DNA from: Anaspis maculata
Lineage: Eukaryota > Arthropoda > Insecta > Coleoptera > Scraptiidae
Length of the DNA: 64,000 nucleotides
Assembly (NCBI GenBank): GCA_949128115.1
Contig: OX421966.1
Span: 34,365,042 to 34,429,041 of the forward strand
Reading direction: 5' to 3'
Below, piece by piece: positions 1 through 14,500 of the stretch. The position numbers and the translations under genes are program-made. The notes under the pieces were generated by a model, which made no database searches, was not told the origin of the DNA, and saw nothing but the letters and a program-made list of their open reading frames with translations. The number at the start of each line of letters is the position of its first letter. Position 1 is the stretch's first letter.

Positions 1-162
1 AAGTAAACATCTAGTATTTTTCATGGACAGCGTAGGCAAAGACTAGGCGTAGAAGAGTTCAAGTGCAAAAGTAAACAAAAATCCACTAACTATTGCCGAC
101 ACATAAAAGTGAACGACAGAGATGAACGACATTTTACACTTTTGTCCTGAGAATAAAGCTTA

Positions 163-880
163 AAGGGAAACTGTGGGTGAAATTTTGTGTCAATTTTAAA
201 ATTTATATAGCTGCGGGATGGCTTTAGTTGATTTTTAGTCCAAATCGCATCGAAAAATTCCAAGCCGTTACGAAGTTATCGTAAATTTTGTGGGCTGATT
301 ATGACGTCATACTGCGCACCGGAAAGGACAGGTCAGCAGGCCAAGGCACCACGCCAACAATTACTAGACCTTTATAAAATGGAACAAGTTTACCAAACGG
401 TAGACGCAGGTCATTTGACTTCAATTTCAAAGTACGGTGAACCAAATTTCAGTAGACATTTTCAAAAACATATAATATAACCATATATATAAACATATAT
501 ATAAAGTGCGACTTCGCGATTTCGCCATGTTGCCGCTTTATTTTATTGACAGGTAGAATCGCACTTTAATTATGTTTTTAAAAATGTCTACTGAAATTTG
601 GTTCACCGTACTTTGAAATTAAAGTCAAATGACCTGCGTGTACCGTTTGGTAAACTTGTTTAATTTTATAAAGGTCTAGTAATTGTTGGCGTGGTGCCTT
701 GGCCTGCCGACCTGTCCTTTCCCGTGCGCAGTATGACGTCATAATCAGCCCACAAAATTTACGATGACTTCGTAACGGCTTGGAATTTTTCGATGCGATT
801 TTGACTGAAAATCAACGAAAGCCATCTTGCAGCTATATAAATTTTAAATTTGACACAAAATTTTACCCACAGTCCCCCTT
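163..880. mobile_element. foldback element 1 (long inverted repeat)
   Basis: Arms at 163-476 and 570-880 are reverse complements over about 310 bases with scattered mismatches. The outer ends are AAGGGAAACTGTGGG and its mirror. The short loop holds ATATATA runs. No coding content. A weaker further match (about 90-120 with 998-1030) suggests an older, larger palindrome. Confidence 0.85.
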
Positions 881-1615
881 CAAGAGTTATCCAGATGCTG
901 AGGGATGATCCATGAGCTTTGCTGCACGCACCTTAAACTGTCCAGCATGCAAACGACTCGCGTTTTGGAGAAAATTTCAAAAAATCATTCATATGTGACA
1001 TCTGTCGTTCAGTTTTTTGTGTCGTTATTAATAGTACCTCACATGGAGAGATTCATATGTACAAAAAATCTATATTGGATCCGTTGATAATATTATTCCG
1101 GTTGTTGAGCAAAAAGATGCTTTTCTTACGACATTCTCTCACTGAACTGTCACCTTCTCTCACTAGACCTTGATATTTTCTTGTATTGATAAAATATCAA
1201 ACCATCTGTTTATACCTATAATACTTGCCTATAAATTGATCATAATTTATTTGTTTGAAGCAGCACAGTTCAGCTGTGCAGATACTGGAGGCTAGGTGCA
1301 AGGCTGGTCGACGTTATGTTGTACTATAGGTTGCCTCATCCAGTTTATGAGTGACGTCACAAGATACCCTTCGGGTACTTGATTTTGGCTGAAACTGATG
1401 TCGCTTTTTTCGTTTGACATTTCGGATCTTATTTCGACGGAAATCCACCAAATTTCTGAACTGGACGAGAAATGGTTGATGCACATTCAACAATTGGTGG
1501 TTTTTAGATGAATCGGGCATGCTTTTATCCACCAAAACACAATTTGAACCGCCGAACTGTCAAGACCAAAAACAAGGCGATAACGTTATCACGAGGTGAA
1601 GCGGACCGCGCATCT

Positions 1616-1705
1616 GTCACCGGGTAGCTCATTGGTTAAGAACCTGACTTTCAACAGGAAGGTAGTGGGATCGAACCGCAGCCGAGCCGTGCCGAACTTT
1701 TTTTT
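1616..1705 (+). other. tRNA-like Pol III unit, left arm
   Basis: Contains TAGCTCATTGG, an exact fit to the Pol III A-box pattern, and GGATCGAACC, a fit to the B-box core, 41 bases apart. The middle (CTGACTTTCAACAGG) resembles the anticodon arm of tRNA-Glu(TTC). A run of eight T at 1698-1705 would act as a Pol III terminator. The stems are too damaged for a functional tRNA; this is a SINE-type head. Confidence 0.5.
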
Positions 1706-1819
1706 CTTCAAAAACACCCAAATCGCGATTTTAAAAATTAGAAAGAGAAAACGAAGTTCAAATTAGTGTTGCCCAACTCATATTTAATTTTGAAAATCAC
1801 AATTTGGGCGTTTTTGAAG

Positions 1820-1910
1820 AAAAAAAAGTTCGTTCGGCCCGGCTGCGGTTCGATCCCACTACCTTCCTGTTGAAAGTCAGGTTCTTAACCAATGAGCTAC
1901 CCGGTGACAG
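1820..1910 (-). other. tRNA-like Pol III unit, right arm
   Basis: Mirror copy of the left-arm unit, with the same A and B boxes and an A run at 1820-1827 that reads as eight T on this strand. The two units point at each other. Confidence 0.5.
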
Positions 1911-2597
1911 ATGCGCGGTCCGCTTCACCTCGTGATAACGTTATCGCCTTGTTTTTGGTCTTGACAGTTCGGCGGTTCAAATTGTGTTTTGGTGGATAAA
2001 AGCATGCCCGATTCATCTAAAAACCACCAATCGTTGAATGTGCATCAACCATTTCTCGTCCAGTTCAGAAATTTGGTGGATTTCCGTCGAAATAAGATCC
2101 GAATTGTCAAACGAAAAAAGCGACATCAGTTTCAGCCAAAATCAAGTACCCGGAGGGTATCTTGTGACGTCACTCATAAACTGGATGAGGCAACCTATAG
2201 TACAACATAACGTCGACCAGCCTTGGGCTAAATGTGGGTGATTGGGAACAAAAAGGCTCCTATTGGAGCCACTATGTTGTTTAGATATAAGAATTATTCT
2301 GACTTTATAGACACTTTTGAAATAAAAAAGGTTTAAAAAAGCATTATGCATGATCCACAGGCACCGCTTGCCTCTTTTGAGCTTCTTTTTATCAAAAATT
2401 TCCATTATCTTTGATGTCAAAATACAATTAAATTTCACGCGTAAAAGCCCTTAATAAGGAGCGAAACGTATTGTTTTTTTAATTTATGCTTTTAGTTTCT
2501 GTCTTTCAACGTCGTCATTTCCTAGTGATATTTCTTCTGTCGTAACCCTCGGCTAAACCTGTATGTCAACTAAAATGACTGTGGCAACAAAGTATAG

Positions 2598-2760
2598 ACA
2601 ATACAAATAGAAAAGACACATGTCGTCACGGATTTTTACGGTTGCGTAGGAACCAGGTGAGTCCATCATTCAAAAAAAGGTTGGCTGATTTTTGATGCCC
2701 CAATATCCGTGACGACGGTGGTGATAACATATGGTCTTCTCTATTTGTATTGTCTATACA
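2598..2760. mobile_element. MITE with terminal inverted repeats
   Basis: Ends TATAGACAATACAAATAGA and its reverse complement, with a second inner match around GTCGTCACGGAT / ATCCGTGACGAC. About 163 bases and no coding content. It lies directly beside foldback element 3. Confidence 0.75.
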
Positions 2761-2761
2761 T

Positions 2762-3828
2762 ATAGGGGGGTGCATAAAAAACGGCCACCGCTGTAGCATC
2801 GTTATTCCTTATCCGATCTTCAAAATTCAAAAACCAGTTTAAATGGTTTTATATCTTCTATGATTCGACAGTAAAAAATATTTTTTTGTTATGATGCTTC
2901 TGAGCACTGATAGTCAACTTTTGTTTTTCAAATGGCAACAATATTTTTTTAATATCTTTTTTGATTCCTTAAGCTTATCTGAATATAATGATGCATCAAT
3001 ATCACACATTTTATTATTAGACACGAAGAAAAAAAATTGAAACTGCGAAATTTTTAGACATCACATTAGCATCACAACACCCACGCCACGATATGCACGC
3101 GATCTGGTAGGCTGGGTGCAAAATGATGTTCAAAAGCACATAGTAGGTCAGGCGTTTGATTTTTCAAAATGTAAATGTCAAAATGTTTCCAAAATCCAAA
3201 AGAAGCTGTCCGTCTCTAAGACGTCTTTATTCTCTATTTTCAGCTTATTATTTTACACATTTTTAAGTAGGTATTGTGACCTGTCAGGACAAAACCGTCT
3301 TATTGATTTTTCATTTCCACAATACACACTTGAAAAGATATAAAATAGTAAGCTAAAAATAGATAATAAACAAGTCTTAGAGACGGACAGCCCCTTTCGG
3401 ATTTTGAAAACATTTTGACATTTACATTTTGAAAAACCAAAAGCCTGACCGACTATGTGCTTTCGAACATCATTTTGCACCCAGCCTACCGGATTGCGGG
3501 CATACGTGGGTGTTCTGACGCTACTGTTGGGTGTGAAAATTTCGCAGATTAATTTTTTTTCTTCGTGTTCAATAACAAAAAGTGTGATATTGATGCATCA
3601 TTATATTCAGATAATTGTGAGGAATCCGAAAAAAATTAAAAAAATATAGTTGCCATTTGAAAAAAAATTCAATTATCAGTGCTCAGAAACATCATAATCA
3701 AAAAAATATTTTCTACCGTCGAATCATAGAAGGCATTATACCATTCAAACTGATTTTTGAATTTTGAAGATCGGATAAGGAATAACGATGCTACAGCGGT
3801 GGCCGTTTTTTATGCAATCCTCTGTATA
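2762..3828. mobile_element. foldback element 3
   Basis: Arms of about 520 bases meet near 3295. Outer ends read GTGCATAAAAAACGGCCACC and its mirror. The two open frames at 3116-3343 (+) and 3253-3480 (-) encode nearly the same peptide only because the arms mirror each other. Confidence 0.85.
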
Positions 3829-3833
3829 TTTGA

Positions 3834-5108
3834 ACATTCCAATTTTCGGAAAGTTCAGTTTAATTTTCTCAATTTTTTTTTAATAAAATTCTCTTGAGAG
3901 TTTTCAAATCGTTGCTATCTTTTTTTTCGCTTAATGAGAGGAGTAGTTTATCAAAAATATTTAGTCCAAATTTTTCAAGAAATTAAAAAAAAAACTATAT
4001 TTGGGCGGTAGCAAGAGTTTTTTTGAAAATTATATAGGGGTATATAATCACTATAATAAAAACCTAAATTTTAAAATTATCAAAATACATATCTCTCTGT
4101 AACCAAAATTCAACAGTGCCTAGTAAACCAGTAAGTAGTAATATAGGAACAAGAAACCTCACTTGCGTTCTCAAAATTTCCAGAAAATAAAGCCAAACAA
4201 ACTGGAGATCAAGAGTCGAAACAAAAATGGGCTATCGTAACAAACCAGGAAGTTTGAATAAGTATTTATTTTTTTAATTAGATTCTTAATAATTAAAGTT
4301 GGTTTGCCTGTCCTCAATGTGATGAAGGATGTTTAGAAATTAATTGAGGGGTTTTAGAACTATTACTACAATTTATTATTTTATTGTGATTTTTTAGAAT
4401 TCTCTACAATATTAAGTTTGTTTCTATAATGCGCATTGTATGTATTAACTGAAACTATTATTTTTTTATTTACTGGGTTTCTTTTTTGTACCTCATATTC
4501 AACACTAAGATGAAATTCTTCTCTTGTGAACTTCACTTTCTTTTGTATTATATTATTGTACACCCGTATTGTATGGTAAGGACAATGAAATCATTAATAA
4601 TAATAATAAAATGATATTTCATTCAGTCCTAAAACCCCCAAGTAATTTTCAAACTTCCTGCATTATTATTAATCCTCTATTCTTGATTATAAAAAATTGA
4701 GATTGTCAGAATGCCAGATCGAATATTGAATACCAAAATCGAACTTTGATCTAGGCAGGCATGCATGCAGTCTTAACATTTGAGTTTCGACTTATTTAAA
4801 ACTGAAGACTACTAAATATTTCTCTTATCAAGAGAACTGGATTTCAGCCAAAAAATGTTCTTATTTCTCAGAGAATAAAACCTAGGTGAAACACATAATA
4901 AGTTTTTGTGTCACTTTATGTTCATTTAGTTCCCCCCATTAATTATGCCTTTTAACCTTTCACATGGGCCCCGATCGTGATAAGAAACTTAAATTATAGC
5001 GCATAAACTGTAAAGTGGGACAACTAAGACATTGGCAGAGAATTATTCTCTTTGCACCTAGCAGAGCTAAAATTGTATCATTTTACATTTTTACCCACAT
5101 CAGGCACC
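3834..5108. other. AT-rich intergenic stretch
   Basis: No gene seen. A weak inverted match pairs 4240-4340 with 4600-4665 (AGGAAGTTTGAA and GGGGTTTTAG words), and there is an ATA/TAA microsatellite near 4590-4612. Confidence 0.5.
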
Positions 5109-5114
5109 TTTATT
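5109..5114 (-). promoter_or_regulatory. candidate polyadenylation signal of the Ly6 gene
   Basis: AATAAA on the minus strand, 220 bases after the stop codon of the Ly6 gene. It is the nearest canonical hexamer I found, but no transcript end can be confirmed. Confidence 0.35.
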
Positions 5115-5333
5115 TATATAAACTATCATATGAAACACTAAAAAATCTCGAAATAAAAGAAACAACTGTGCTTCACTTATACATAGATATAGCTTCGATA
5201 ATAATTATTAGCTTTCAAAAATCTAGCGTTACTTCTACCTACCAAAGTATGTACTTAAATTATTGAAATTATTATAATACACAGACATACGTAAAAAGGC
5301 CCACTTCTTTTTAGCACTTTTAAAGGCTTTGTC

Positions 5334-5551
5334 TTAGCATGCTGACAGATAAATCATTGTGGTGGCAATAAGGACAATGGCTGAGTATAAAGGCGACTGA
5401 AAACTGGCCGAGTTGCAGTTGTCAGAGTTACAAAGGCTGCAGTACGTTGTGCGGACTTCGTCTTTGCCAATTTTCTTCACTTTCATGCAGATGTCCAGTC
5501 GGTCTGTCGCAGCGAGCTGGCAACCACGTATGACGTATTCTTTGTCGCCAA
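5334..5551 (-). CDS. Ly6 gene coding exon 3 (C-terminal, GPI signal)
   Basis: The acceptor is TTGTTCTAG|TT. The exon encodes residues 100-171: the third finger with Cys110 and Cys121, the closing C-S-L-C...D-N-C-N motif, then a hydrophobic tail ending in a TAA stop. The tail suggests GPI anchoring. Confidence 0.87.
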
Positions 5552-8500
5552 CTAGAACAAAAGAAGAACACAAAAATGAAAATAAGGAAATATTGAGCTC
5601 GTTCATCATGGCGTCACAGTGAACGATAGCTGCTCAATTTTTCTAGAATGTAAGCGTTGACTGTGCAAGTGATTTCTCAACGCGTAGGTAACTACTAAAA
5701 ACCCATCACCACTGCAATAACTGATCGCCGATACCTATACAACAGTAAGATCGAGGGTGAAGTTACGCCAATGATGAATTGACTTGACCTGCGCTACGGC
5801 CGCGGGCCCTGACCTGGTGCAAACTCCTCGAACCCTCACCAAAGGAATACATGTTTTTTGATGCACAGTTCGTACACAGAGCAGCACTGGAGCCAAATTA
5901 ATCAACACATCTGTGATTCACACTTTCACCTCCTGTATTTGCAAAAGCTACTAAAGTCTGTACCTAACTGCCTTCCCAGACCTTACCTACCTTTTGCAGT
6001 AGTTTTAGAGTAGGTACTATTATTATTAATTTTTTGTCAAGCAAGTTTCAAACAGTTTCCAAGCTAACAACAAAACAATAACGATACTTATTGTATGTGT
6101 ATACGTGTTTTATGCGTACATTTTGTAATAATGTGCCAAAATGATTTATTGCTGCTGAGATCTTTTTTTCTGGGCGAGGCTTCCTATTAGACACACCGCA
6201 AGGTGGGACTGGTTACAACTGCTACGAGCAGCGAGCAGTGCTGCAGAGGCATACAAAATTTTACCCAAACTTCGGCCATCTTGGGTCGCCATATTGAACT
6301 TCATTAATTAATCGATTTTGATAAAATTGTTAATATAATCGTATCTCGTATATTGATTCATGATTTTGAGGTCCGTTCCACGATTGGATACCATCTTGAA
6401 CTTTCTCATGAGTGAACAGATTGTGATAAAACTTGCATGATTTTGTCGCGTATAACAATGGGGTACTTGCCAATGGAATAGATTCAGCTGGAAATACATT
6501 TGATTGCTAGTATAAGTGATAAGGGGACTCTACTGAGAATTCCACAAAAATCCCGTCGTTTTCTACAGAAAAAGTGAAAGATTTTGAGTGGGGTTGGTCT
6601 GACTGTGTGACAATGGAATAATCAAGAATGTCAGGGATGTCACTGTGACACTGTCATTTTGAACATGCTATCGCAAAACCGGTTTCCTATCGAATTCTTT
6701 TACCGTGAGCATTTAGACAATAAAGTCGAACAAGGTTTCGAAGAAACTGACTCCAGAAACCTCTTACAACACTGTCTCAGTCAAGATAATTTATTTCCAG
6801 GGGAAAATCTGGAGAATCACCAATAGCACAGAAATAAGAGGCTGAAAATGAACAGTGAGCTTTTATAGGTTCAGCATTAGCATACAATTCCGAATAGGTA
6901 ATACTTTAGAGCTACAAGAGATCCATGTGGGGAGGACGCGATGGATCTCCAAATGAAATGTGGGGAGCAGGAACACTGATGTCCGAAATGAAGCCGAGGG
7001 TCAGCCAGGTCAGAGCACGGGTGACAAACATACGAAAGGCTTTTGGTGGACAGCACTGAAGACTAAAGAAAGAGACTAGTTAGGTTGAACAAGAAATGAA
7101 CAAAACGAGTAGGTACTTACCGCGTAGATCAAAGCCTCGATCAAAGCAGTCAAAGGCAAAAAAGGGCACAGGAAGAAATTACGGTCGGCGGTTTGACGTA
7201 AATCGGATTTAACGGATCAGATTTGAGATGATACGATTTCAAAGTTTGAAAACGGCACCTTGACGACGTTATATCATTGCCAACCCAACGAGGAAAAAGA
7301 GCCCTTCTATGTTCTATATCTAATATATTTGTGACGTCACAAATATATTTTTAAAACACGCATTGCGGCCGCAATTTTAGGAATTTAGGAAAAAGAAAAA
7401 ATACGGGTACATTATTTTTAACCATACTATCGATTAAGCCAATAAAAAAAAATTAGGCAAGTACCCCATTCATGACTGTAAGGTCGATTTCAAGATTTAG
7501 CCCGCCATCTTGGCCCGGCCGCCATAGTGAGCTTTTTCGTAAATGAACTGATCGTAACGAAACTTGGAACGTGCTTTTGTCCCGTATAACGATTAATGAT
7601 TTGAAAGCCAGTTTCACGATTCGGCAAATGATAAGAACAAAATCAGCGACATTAGATTAGGCTTCGGAAAGGCGAGCAAATACTCAAGGGGATTCTGCAA
7701 TGATGAATTTCCTAACAACGGTCACTAACACACTGTCTGCCTTCATCTCGCTTCCTAAAGGCTCAATTTACAGTATTTAATTAAAAAAAAGTACGACGCT
7801 GTCTTTTTTCTTTTTTTTTGTTATTTATTGTATCCCTTGCTCAATTTGTGGTGGAATACGCTCTTACAGAGATCAATGATTGAATACTTTCCAGCATTAA
7901 GACGACTAGGAAAATCCACCCTCAAAGTCTGATCGACTGAAACTAAATCACCCTGTAGGTAGACAAGCTAAAAGGTGATTTTTATTCATCAATCTGCTTT
8001 TGGTTGAAATAATATTTTCTTAGCCAGCGTAAGCAACACCTCTAAAAATATCTACTTTCGAGGCTGCTGCGAGCTTAGATAATGATTATGTTTTTTTTTC
8101 GTGTATATTTTTCTGGCGTCGTTTTTACCTTTGGTAACTTGTTTGAGGCAATTTAGGGGCAATTGAGGATCGTGTTTGCTGATGTCCACGTCGAAAATTC
8201 TGGTAAACGATGGATCAATGTCGGCGGCGAAATATTTCGTCTCGTTCAGGGCGTTCATGTCGCATTTCTTCAAGTACTGCTGAAGATTGCTCCTCCTGGC
8301 TCTGAGGCAGTCTTCGTTCACCTTCGATGAGCAGCTGTAGCAGTGGATCGAGTTTGTGGAACCTGAAAATTGATAGCTGTTCAATTTTACAGTTCAAGAT
8401 AAATCATTGTCATGTTATAGCTTCCAATAGACCCTTCAGTTTAAGGACACTTCATTAAATTTCATCATCGAATTCAAATTCAAGTGCGGCTCCTATTAGC

Positions 8501-11500
8501 AAATAATAAGATTAATAAGTAGGTATATAAACTACGCACAAGTCAATACGTCGTTCCCAAGAATTTTGCTTTTTTCCAATTTGATGTAACCTTGGACTGC
8601 TACAATACATTTGTATTCTGTTTGAAATGTTCGCTGAATCCTTTGGCTATCAGTCCGTGGTTTTGCAAGACACTAGGTCCTTCACATAAGGTTCGTACAG
8701 GGTGTTCAATAAGACAATGCAAAATTTTCAAACCGTCAAGAAGCTCCCGTTCGAAAAATAATGTTTTCCCTCTGAATTTTAACCACAAGGTTGCCGAGGT
8801 AGGCCTGAAAGTACAGGATGGTGTTTGAATTTTCCGCTTATCTCTTTTATTTACAGGGTGAATACAAAAAAAATCATCTTTCTAGTTTTGCAGCGGCAAC
8901 TTTTCTCCTCGCTGACCGATTTTAAAAATTTGCGGCTCATATTGAAGCTGAAACTGTAGGTAAAAAGATCTTAAGATCAGAACTGACTCGAAACAAACAG
9001 TCTGAATCTAGAGTTCCATAAAGTGACCCAAATCTAAAACGCCGTCGACAGCCCGTTTGGGAACAGGATTTGGGAAAAGTCATGTCTCTTTCGGAGAATT
9101 GTAAGCAATTCTTGGCTAGGACAAGCAAGAAAAACCTCGACGTATTCAAAATAAATGATTTCTCCGCAAAAAACGTTACTTCACCGAATTCTTCTTCCAA
9201 ACGGACTGTCGACGGCGTTTCAGATTTGGGCCACCTTTTATGGCCACTCTTAATTCTGACTTTTTGTCTCGTGTCATTTCTGATCCTCAGGTCTTTTCAC
9301 CTATTGTTTCAGCTTCAATATAAGCTGCAAATTTCCAAATCAGTTAACGAGGAAAGAAGTTATCACTGCATGCAAAACCAAAAATATGATTTTCTGTGTT
9401 CACCCTGTAAATGAAGTAGATAAGCGTAAAATTCAAACCTCATCCTGTACTTCAAAGTCTATCTCGGCATCCTAACGGTTAAAATTCAGGGAAAAAAAAT
9501 TCGAACGAGCTTCTTGACGGTTCAGAAATTTTACACTTATTGAACACCCTGTACAAACTCATGTGGAGGACCTAGTGTCTTGCAAAACCACGGACTGATA
9601 GCCAAAGGATTAAGTAGAATACAAATTTATTGTAGCAGTCCAAAGTTACAATTAATTGAAAAAGAGCAAAATTTTTGGAAACGACCGACGTATTGACTTG
9701 TGCGTAGTTTAGTAACATGAGTTTCGCCAGATGTATTGTCACGCGATTGGTTTTGGGGCACGATAAGCTTGCGAATGGGAGGTTCGCGGCTTCGTAGGTG
9801 GTTTTCATGTTAATATGAGGAGCGTTCTTAACCACATTTTTTTCAAGAATAAAGCCTCATAACAAAACTTTACTGCAGCTGGTTGTTTCCCCGAACAAAA
9901 CTTGTGATTTGACCATTGTTTCAAATGAAAAAAAAATCCAGTGGCGTGGAAAATGGGGGACAGGAAGTATAGTGACTTTCAATTATCTACATCACTGGTC
10001 ACTTGTAGCCAAAACTGAAATTCCTATTGTAGGCAATAACTTCAGAAGTGCAAGTTTCAAGTTTGAAAAGACTTTTACCCTAATATACTAATTTTTATTT
10101 TTGTTATTATTCTTATGGGTAGTAGTTATTAATAAAAAATAAGCACATAAGCATTTGCTTAGAATTTTAAGGAGTTTCTAAGTAGACTTTCCCTGGCAAC
10201 GCCTATGAAATCCAAGCAAATGTTTATTGGACAGGGAGCTGGTGCCTCAAAACTTACGTCATAAGGTACATGATTTTAACCCTGTAGGTCTAATGTGCGT
10301 TGATAAGGTTGTTTAAAATTGCTTTGTCTTACATGTCAGACCAGGGGCTTTAGGCTGTTATGAGCCTGTCAATTTTCGAAAAAATTACCAAAAATTTACG
10401 TCATAAGATACATGAATGAAACCAACTGGATCTTGTGTGGAAACATCCCCTTGATCAAAAATCTGGTCATGAGACAAAATTTTTGGGGGCTCTCGGTCCA
10501 TAAGACAAGTTTGAAAATTTCAAAAAAGGACCAAAATTTATCAATTTTTTCACAGGCGTTTTGTTGGCTAATCCACCAAGTGTGATATATATTTGTAATC
10601 AGGATGAAAAACGGAATCGATTTCCATGTTAAAATACAGGGTGTACAATTTGAGAAAAAAATTTCGATGTTGCATCCTGTAAGCGATGTACCTTAAAAAA
10701 ATTTTGTGGACAGATTCGAAACCTGCGTAAAAATTCATGTGAGAATCGTCTTCCATTGCTAAAATTATGCCAAAGGAGAAGTCTATAGGGGGAGGTAAAT
10801 TTTGGCCTTTTTTGAAAATTTCAAACTTATCTTATGGACCGAGAGCCCCCAAAAATTTTGTCTCATGACCCGATTTTTGATTAAGGGGATGTTCCCGAAC
10901 AAAAGCCCGTTGGTTTCATTCATGTACCTCAAGACATAAATTTTTGACATTTTTCGTAAATTGACAAGCCTATACCAGCCTAAAGCCCCTGTTCTGACAT
11001 GTGAGACAAAGAAATTTTTAACAACCTTATCAGCGCACATTAGACCTACAGAACTAAAATCATGTACCTTATGACGTAAGTTTTGAGGTCCCTGTCCATA
11101 TGCTTATTTTTTATCAATACTACCCATTATACAGGGTGATTCATGAGTGACCTTACATAGGCTAATGGGAGATAGAGGACTTCGAGGCGAGTCAGGATAC
11201 ACTGAGGAAATTTTGTTTTCTCCATTGGTTACGAAGATACAGGGTGTTTTGTGTGTTTCGTGTGAAACTTTGATCAGCGATATTTCTGAAACGGCTGAAG
11301 ATATTGTGTTGAAATTTACCAGTAATATTTCTCCGCTGGGACTTATCCAGAAGTCATACCGGGTGAGTCAAAATCCAGGGCCGGAATTGAAAAAATGTGC
11401 CCCTTTTTATTTGATCAAAAAGTACATTTTCTGACCGCTTTTCTGAAAAACTGTTATCGGATTCGAAAAGCTAAGGAAAAATGCTTCAAGAATCACTCTT

Positions 11501-14500
11501 CAATTTAGATGGCACACCTAGACCGTTTCGACAAAAAAATTAAAAGTAATATTTGTGGGTAAGTTTCCATTTTTGACAGGACATAATCGACTCATTGTTT
11601 AATTGAATTCATTATAATTCATTTTTCAGCTTGTCTCCGTGGAACAGAAGGGCTTGGTAGTAAGAAAAATTCCATAGCCGGAAATTTTTTTTTGACGATC
11701 AAATCGAGTCTAATTTTGGTTTCGCTCTCGACTTTGTCATAAAAAAAAATTGTCAGCTCTGAATTTTTTTTTTCAACCAAGCCCTTCTATTCAACAGAGA
11801 CAAGCAAAAAAATGAATTTTAATGAATTCGATCAAACAATGAGTCGATTATGTCCGGTCGAAAATGAGAACTCACCCACAAATTTTACTTTTAATTTTAT
11901 TGTCGAAACGGTTTAGGTGTGCCATCTAAATTGAAGAGTGATTCTTAAAGCATTTTTCCTTAGCTTTTTGAATCCGATAGCAGTTTTTTAAAAAAGCGGT
12001 CAGAAAATGTACTTTTTGATTAAACAAAAAAGGGGCACATTTTTTCTAACCCGGCCCTGGATTTTGACTTACCCGGTATGGCTTCGGGATGAGTTCCAAC
12101 AGAGAAATATTACTGGTGAATTTCAACAAAATACCTTTGGCCGTTTCAGAAATATCGCTCATCAAAGTTTCATATGAAACACACAAAACACCCTGTATCT
12201 TCGTAACCATCGGAGAAAATAAAATTTCTTCAGTGGATCCTGACTCGCCTCGAAGTCCTCTATCTCCCATGAGCCTATGTAAGGTCACTCATGAATCACC
12301 CTGTACACATGAGTTCGGTAAAATTGGTTGAAAAATGCAGAAGTTATAATTGCCGAAATTTGTTTCCCAAATTCAACTTTAAACGACTATATTTTCGTTA
12401 CTACGCATTTCCCGAAAAAATATTATCAAAAAGTATCCATTTGATTACTTACATGATAGCTCATGAGCTTCAAATTCAAAAATCGCCAGATTGAGGGACC
12501 AACCTCCTCACTGCATTCGTCGTGCCCCAAATTTCGTCTTATAAAACACTAATAATGATAATATACTATTCTGAGATGTCATTGTGCATCAATTATGGTG
12601 ATGAAATATTTGGTGTTTCAAAAATGCAAAAAATGCGACACCCTGTATATGGCACGGAATGGAAAATTATACTTGAAATATTTAGAAACAACCGAAAAAA
12701 TTGTTCCATGTAAGTTTTTTCTTTTTTGAATTATCATGAAGGGGAAGTTTTTAATGGAGGAGTATCCGTCTCGCGTGAACACCCTGTACAGAATGTCCTA
12801 TGTTTGCGTATAACAAAAACCAAGATAACCCGGCCGGTAGCGCGGAGGACTCCGTCTTTGGAAGCAATTCCAAAGATAGATTCCAATTGATATGATAGAA
12901 TTGGATAGATTCCAATTCCAGAGATAGTGGGTTCAAATCCGGCCTGGGCCAGGTGAACATTTTCATGCGCTCCCTAGTACCTTGGCGTGTACCACCGCAC
13001 GGTCACGTCAAGGGGAAAAGGGTGAAACGAGATGGACACCGAAAAAAAGGGCGCTAATAACCTCGCTGTTTATGCGTCCATAAAATGGTGGGTGGTGAGC
13101 GAATCACCCGACGCCGCTTTCAGAGTACTGAGGCGGAGCTTAGGAGGGACTGCCAGTGAGTACACGGATCCCCGCCCACCGCAACAAAACAAAAAAAAAA
13201 CAAAAAAAAACACGAAGATTTTTCAGAATGAAACGCTTTACTTTTGATCAACTTTTCTTGTTCAGTTTCCTAAGCTCTATTGTATGTGTTTTTGTTTCTT
13301 TAATTTGCCAAGTTTCAGTAATAGAGGGTGTGCACGCATAATTTGTTTAGAGCTTCGCATATTTCAAACTGCTTTGAGTAATTCTTTTACAAAACACTAT
13401 TCGATAGTTTCAAGGTAAAGTTTGTTTTCTCGTTACCGGCATTTCATATGCCATAAGAGTTGCTGCATTTTTAATAAGCATTATACAAGTGAAGAATCCG
13501 TTTACACAGCACAACACCCAGACCTGATATGGCTGGGAATCGAACCCGACAGCTCAGCTTGCCGAGCGAAGAACTTAACTAGCGGGCCGTCAATTAGATA
13601 CTTTTTGGTTCTCTTCCATTTTTGCCAGGGGTACCCTACACCCTGTCATAATTTTCAAGATAATCGATAACTTTGATAAAAATTGCTGTTTATTTGGATT
13701 TTCACACTCAGCAAGCCATGGTGAAAATGAACAAATGTCATAATGACACATTTTGCTGGGTTTGACAACAATCAAGAACAAGTCTTGTTATTGATTAGCC
13801 AAAGAAATGCAGTGAAAAAAAGTTGCACGAAGGAAAAGAGGGAATTCAAATTGAGATTAGTAAAGCAGTTTCGTGACTTCAAAAACCCTGATATTGTCAA
13901 ATTGAGGGAAGCGTTTATTTGACATATGACTATGACAGGGTTTCTGTATCATACCCTACTAAGAACATGGAAAATACATATAAAATACAATTTCTTAGCA
14001 TAATTGTCGGTTATATCAGATTCTCAGAAATTACGATGTTAAAGGGTAGGATATCCCTAGTGAAAATGAAAGAGGAAAAAGCTATAAAGAATGGTGAGAT
14101 AAAATAGGGAGCATACACCCCAAATAGTCTAGGGGTAACCCCGAAATTTTGTTTCGGCTAAATTGACAACTTCTCGAGAAAACATTGGCCAATTTTACAA
14201 ATGTTTGTGGTGTTCGATAAAGTAATCCTTTGACTACAAGGCAACACCTTAGATCACCCGATTGTTGACCCTTTGTACAATATGCAGGATTGCAGGGTGA
14301 CAATGAAACGAGAGCAAAAATGACCTGCCATCAGCAAGGTCCCGTTTTGAGAAAACGAGTCGCAGAATTTTCTAGGTGTCATTTTCGGAAAGCGTACACC
14401 AATATCCCGAAACAGTCTTGAACTTTTGATCGTATTTTGTTTTTCAAAGAATTATTAATTTATTTGTGGGATATGGACCGAGAATTAGGCTGTAAAGAAG

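Larger units (their letters stand above)
1299..2225. mobile_element. foldback element 2 with a tRNA-like unit in each arm
   Basis: Left arm 1299-1740 and right arm 1795-2225 mirror each other almost perfectly; the outer end is CAAGGCTGGTCGACG. The mirrored open frames at 1314-1535 and 1989-2210 are an effect of the palindrome. Both arms carry a tRNA-like segment followed by eight T residues, described separately. Confidence 0.85.

Noticed and set aside
1616..1705. Functional tRNA-Glu gene
   Set aside because: A and B boxes and an anticodon-like loop are visible, but the acceptor stem and T stem do not pair, so I call it a SINE-type head.
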